In this document: positions 8,179 to 11,419 of the stretch, in pieces
How the letters are laid out: the number at the start of each line of letters is the position of its first letter
Position numbering within the stretch: the first letter of the stretch is position 1
Origin: Thalassiosira profunda
Taxonomy: Eukaryota; Bacillariophyta; Thalassiosirophyceae; Thalassiosirales; Thalassiosiraceae
Direction of reading: 5' to 3'
Assembly (NCBI GenBank): GCA_036939355.1
Contig: JALLAP010000619.1
Location: 1 to 11,419, forward strand
DNA length: 11,419 nt
Notes under the pieces: model-generated
The model's input: the letters and a program-made list of their open reading frames with translations, nothing else
The model's database searches: none
What the model was told of the DNA's origin: nothing
Made by a program: the position numbers and the translations under genes

Positions 8179-8221
8179 GGGTTAGGGTAGTGTAAGGGTT
8201 TAGGGTTAGGGTTAGGCTAGG
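8173..8221 (+). repeat. interstitial telomeric repeat tract
   Basis: The G-rich strand reads as a run of GGGTTA, GGGTTTA and one-base variants (GGGTAA, GGGTAG, TGTAA), ending GGCTAGG. The TTAGGG type is the telomere unit in many stramenopiles, and TTTAGGG is the plant/algal variant. The mix of perfect and degenerate units implies an old interstitial array instead of a live telomere, and genes continue on both sides. It overlaps the last Gly codon and stop of the HNH gene. The rest of 8222-8368 shows only the 16-base repeat described next. Confidence 0.85.
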
Positions 8222-8262
8222 AACTAATTAAATCGAGCGAGCACCCTCCGGAGATACTGAGG

Positions 8263-8296
8263 GGCATTCGAAGGCTGCTCGGCATTCGAAGGCTGC
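8263..8296 (+). repeat. 16-base tandem direct repeat
   Basis: GGCATTCGAAGGCTGC occurs perfectly at 8263-8278 and again at 8281-8296, separated by TC, giving an 18-base period. Each copy holds the palindrome TTCGAA. It could be a protein-binding pair or a replication-slippage product next to the telomeric tract. Confidence 0.8.
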
Positions 8297-8368
8297 AAAT
8301 GTCTCGAGCAGATCAAAATTCCTCCCGTTGCTTTGGTAGTTGACATTAGGCACTCCAGCTGTCAGTTG

Positions 8369-8785
8369 ATGAGGACAGCAATGCCTGTCGTACAAGGGAC
8401 GACGATGGTCGTGTCCAAGTGGATGCAGTACCGGAGCCCGAGCCAGCTGGAAGAGGCCGAGGCAAAGGTAAACGAAATCCTAGGTCGCCGTCGCCAGACA
8501 AAGAAAGGGAAAATCGCATTGATTCGAGAGTGGTTCGCCTACTACGATCGGCTGGATGTGACAACGCTGCTCGAGCTTTCTATATGGAGAGGCAGCATGG
8601 AGGGCAATGGGCGGGGCGCGGAGACGAGGCAGGCCAGTCGTCGAAGCTGTGGCAGCGATATGAATGTCATTATCCCGGGCGTCTTGCAGTATTTATGGTC
8701 TGGTGGATCGGAAGGGAGCTCTGAAGTGAGTAGTGTAAGCGACAGCGACATCGAGAGTCTCTCAGAGGGGGACGAGTGGCAATAG
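8369..8785 (+). CDS. small hypothetical protein of a stramenopile-type family
   Basis: From the ATG at 8369 to TAG at 8783-8785, 138 residues. Downstream in-frame ATGs at 8381 and 8405 have better contexts, so the start is uncertain; the frame is open upstream of 8369 without ATG. I have no formal family name. The core (IREWFAYYDRLDVTTLLELS, then a C-G-S-D-x-N-V-I-I-P-x-V-L-x-Y-L segment after an Arg-rich linker) recalls a C-terminal motif that I associate with uncharacterised stramenopile proteins: T-T-L-L-E-L-A-x-W-K followed by C-G-x-x-V-I-I-x-N-V-L-x-F-L. The tail is Ser/Asp/Glu-rich. The gene converges with TRRAP, with only 48 bases between the stops. Another open frame at 8419-8724 overlaps and was judged less protein-like. 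A splice from 8175 to 8350 would also join this frame to the HNH gene. Confidence 0.6.
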   Translation: MRTAMPVVQGTTMVVSKWMQYRSPSQLEEAEAKVNEILGRRRQTKKGKIALIREWFAYYDRLDVTTLLELSIWRGSMEGNGRGAETRQASRRSCGSDMNVIIPGVLQYLWSGGSEGSSEVSSVSDSDIESLSEGDEWQ

Positions 8786-8833
8786 GTAAATTCTCCCACG
8801 AGGTGGTGCCTTCTATTTAGTCATTCGTGTTGG

Positions 8834-11419
8834 CTACACCCACGCTGCATACGAAGCGGGCATCATGCACAGCCTTTCCGCACTGCTCGCGGAATCAATG
8901 AGAGCTCGCACCTTGATGTCGATGGGGTCGGGTGTCGATTCGATTGCCTCTGAGCCAGCGTCTTTCACCTCCCTCGGAGCACATTCCTGGAATCTATCTT
9001 GGACGAACTTCACGTTGCTCCAGACTCTGTCTGACAGCTGGCGCTCAACCTCCTGCATCTTTTGATCGTTCTTGGACGAAGACTTGGAAATGTACCACGC
9101 CATCACATCGTCCCTCAAAAGGAGGTGGAGGATGGGCCGCAATACATGTTGTTTCGAGTGCATTGCGAAGGAGGCCGTCGCAAAGGATGGCACAAACACG
9201 CCCTCCGACAGAAAAGGCCCCAGGAATTCGGTGATGTTTCTCGTCATGCGGAAGGGCACTTCATGCGCCTCTAGCAATCCTTGGCTGTAGTGCAAACGGA
9301 AGTCCTGCGCAATCACTTTCCCGGTGACAGAACAGAAGAGCAACCTGCTTGGATTTCTCTCGACCACAGACAGCGCGTACTGTTGCATCGGGCGAAAGTT
9401 AGATTGTGCGACGCAGGCCGGAGCACAAGATAGAACATACCAACGTACCTGAAGGACAGAGTTGACGGCCAACTGAGAAGCAAACACCTTTCGGAACTGG
9501 AACAAGCGCTCGGTGGAAGGAATTGCAGCCATCATGTACGTTGATAGCGCGTTTGGAAGGGACTTGTCGCAAATGTCTTGGTAGGCCTCCAGCTTGGCCT
9601 TTTTGGTGGCCTCAGACTTGGATTCCTCGTCAACATCTCCGAGATCACCGAGGAGGGAGGCGACCTTCTCCTGGAACTCGCGGGCCAGGTCATTGCTCGT
9701 GGGGCCCTGCACGTGGCGAAACACCGACTCCAAGGATTGGTGCGACGCTTCCGTCGCACTCATCCTCATGCGCTGCGCAACTGGAATCACCACAGTCGGC
9801 CTGACGGTCAAGCGCTTTCTGCAAGCCTGCCTGTCTTGGTGCAGGGCTTTCCTCACGACGTACTGCATCTGTGCGGACCGCTCGTCCGTCCTGATGGAAT
9901 ACGGAGCCGCAAGCTGCAGCGAAAATCGATACGTCCGTCCATCGCTCCCGATCATGGAGATCTGGTGAACGCTCTGCTTCGACGAAGTGCTGGTCAGCTC
10001 GAGTGTTTGGTGAAAGCGAACGAGCTTGGCATGGAATTCAGGAAACGGCCTGGAATCCAACACGCTGGACGACGTTGGCGCATACTGGCCCGGGATTTCG
10101 ACCACCGCGGCCCCTCCCCCAGTGTGCCCACCCAACCCTTCCAACCTTGCTCCCGCCAAAACAGATTGCGCGCCGGCCTTGGCAGCCAACAAGGCAGAAG
10201 ACTTCTTCGGTCGGTACAAGGAGTTGTCAAGCGAAGGCTGTGCATCGTGCTGGGAGTTGGACAGAGTCAGGGATTTCGACTCGCAGGCCCCTGCCCATAG
10301 ATCTGGCGCTTGAGACGAAAACCAAGACAGCGACGGGGACACCTCCTGCAGAGTTGACTTGGATGGCACCCGCGACATGCCAATTTCGAGCATTTCCTTC
10401 CACTTTCCGAGTCTATCGACGAGGTCGCTCTCGTTCATTTCCTCTTTGCTTTCCAGGAAGTCGCTCTTGAACAATGACGCGTAGGCAGCTTGGAACCGAG
10501 CCGATTTCCGCGACGACGAACCTTCGGAAAAGAACTTGGCATCCAGCATCTCCAATGTCTTCATGCAGGCTTCCACGTGGTCGGAGGTGGGGGTCGCCCC
10601 CTTCGTCGATCGTTGCTCCGATTTGGCGGTAACCTTTTGCAGCAGCGTCGACATCGAATGCAGCAGTTCGGCTTCGTAGCTGGGCCTGAAGCGAACGATG
10701 AGGTCTTCCAAGACATATTCCAGTCTCACCCACAGAACGGGGTGCGTCTTTCGGAGTGTGGACATGAATTCCTCGGCAAAGCGCGACGACGATGGCGCAT
10801 CTTCGTTGTTAGGAGACTTTTGGGTTTTTGACCGCTCAATGTCCCGGCGCTCCAAATAGAATGCCCGCAGAGCGTAGTACAACGCCTGCGGATGATCCTT
10901 CAGCAGACCAACCAATGGAGCCTTCATTGCTTGGGCCTCGACACGGCACAAACTGGACAGCAACTGCGGTATCCATGGGAGCCACACCCAGCTCGGCAGG
11001 ACGGCACTGCGGGTTTCGAACGTGCGACAGAGGTTCCCGTACGACGTGCCGTCGTTGGCGAGCATGGACAAACATTGCGGGATGTTGTCTCGTGACTCCT
11101 CGCTAGGGTCGCAACGAACTGCCTCCAGACTAGAGGTGAGAGAGAGAGAGAGAGCCACAGGCGTCAGAACACAACAGCAATTGAGTCAATGGCACGCGGT
11201 CAGCAACAATTACTCACAAACAGCCCATCGCTTGCACCAGATACAGGTTCTTCTTCTTCGTCGCTTCCTTACTGCCCGCTTTGTCGGCGCCAGAGTCTTT
11301 CCGCGTGTCTTGAGCCAACGACGTGCACAGGTAGCCCCAGTCGATCCAGGCCCGTGAAAAATTGGGGCATATTTGTACTGAGTGACAATACGCTTGATTC
11401 GCTTTGGGTTTCTCGTTCA
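8834..11419 (-). CDS. TRRAP: TRRAP/Tra1 homologue, C-terminal part (5' end beyond window)
   Basis: Coding join on the minus strand is 11419-11218, 11129-9449 and 9379-8834. It is open at the right edge and encodes about 808 residues. TRRAP/Tra1 is the large PIKK-family scaffold of SAGA and NuA4 acetyltransferases that contacts transcription activators. It is a pseudokinase. Visible parts, in order: end of the FAT helical repeats (HSVQICPNFSRAWIDWGYLC; SWVWLPWIPQLL with QALYYALRAFYLERRD); a low-complexity linker; the start of the PI3K-like domain at VEIPGQYAPT (around 10082-10102); DGRTYRFSLQLAAPYSIRTD; VPFRMTRNITEFLGPF; LLLRDDVMAWY; and a FATC end, LIDSASSAERLCMMPASYAAW. No D-R-H-x-x-N loop or DFG is seen where active PIKKs carry them, as expected for TRRAP. 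Full family length is about 3,700-3,900 residues, so roughly the last fifth is here. Confidence 0.93.
9380..9448 (-). other. in-frame intron in the TRRAP gene
   Basis: The frame is open across this stretch, but the 23 residues it encodes break the conserved TRRAP block that reads FASQLAVNSVLQ|YALSVVERNPSRLLF when it is removed. Donor CAG|GTACGT and acceptor CAACAG|TAC flank exactly 69 bases in phase 0. A naive ORF call would keep the insert. Confidence 0.85.
11130..11217 (-). other. intron in the TRRAP gene with GA/CT repeat tract
   Basis: Donor TTT|GTGAGT starts at 11217 and acceptor CTCACCTCTAG ends at 11130, giving an 88-base phase-2 intron. Its polypyrimidine tract on the coding strand is a CT dinucleotide repeat (GA on the plus strand, about 11137-11154). 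The upstream exon reads as conserved TRRAP sequence through to the window edge. Confidence 0.85.

Noticed and set aside
8173..8221. Active telomere or contig end
   Set aside because: The units are degenerate, the tract is only about 49 bases, and credible genes continue on both sides.
8461..8485. Possible intron starting AAAG|GTAAAC near 8470
   Set aside because: The nearest AG would make an intron of about 17 bases, and the surrounding frame reads through without interruption.
8419..8724. 101-residue ORF overlapping the small hypothetical gene in another frame
   Set aside because: Its first half is Pro/Arg/Gly low complexity and its second half lacks motifs, whereas the 8369-8785 frame carries a family-like motif and a longer open stretch.
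9578..10300. 240-residue plus-strand ORF opposite TRRAP
   Set aside because: The minus strand carries conserved TRRAP sequence throughout; the plus frame is a shadow.

Overview
The window is nuclear DNA of a eukaryote, most likely a photosynthetic stramenopile (a diatom or a relative). Four observations point there. Genes are split by short GT-AG introns of 67-88 bases. One protein starts with a signal peptide ending in the AFAP-type motif that marks import into red-algal-derived secondary plastids. Two proteins resemble families I know mainly from stramenopile genomes. TTAGGG/TTTAGGG telomere-type repeats occur at 8173-8221. No prokaryotic operon logic, rRNA, tRNA, CRISPR array or intact transposon was seen. 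The species cannot be fixed from the sequence.

Layout. 1-283: 3' flank of the first gene, with a small hairpin and no gene. 284-1478 (-): plastid-targeted DUF1995 protein with a short last exon. 1479-1777: divergent promoter region. 1778-2368 (+): small basic protein of unknown function. 2576-3775 (-): 399-residue acidic, coiled-coil, probably nuclear protein, convergent with the previous gene. 3776-4458: GC-rich divergent promoter region with three CCAAT boxes and an unresolved first exon. 4459-8178 (+): seven confident exons of a large protein of at least 1,094 residues, with an N-terminal Tudor-like domain, histone-H1-like basic and Ser/Asp-rich acidic linkers, a middle alpha-helical domain, and two HNH-nuclease-like zinc modules in the last exon. 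8173-8221: degenerate telomeric repeats that begin at the last codon of that gene. 8263-8296: a 16-base direct repeat. 8369-8785 (+): small hypothetical protein. 8834-11419 (-, runs off the right edge): C-terminal part of the TRRAP/Tra1 pseudokinase, with one intron that keeps the reading frame open.

How they fit together. TRRAP/Tra1 is the activator-binding scaffold of SAGA and NuA4 histone acetyltransferases. The Tudor-HNH protein and the acidic coiled-coil protein also look nuclear. The DUF1995 protein acts in the plastid. The genes are separately transcribed neighbours, so a shared pathway is conjecture. The least conventional object is the Tudor-like/tandem-HNH protein whose stop codon lies in an interstitial telomeric repeat.
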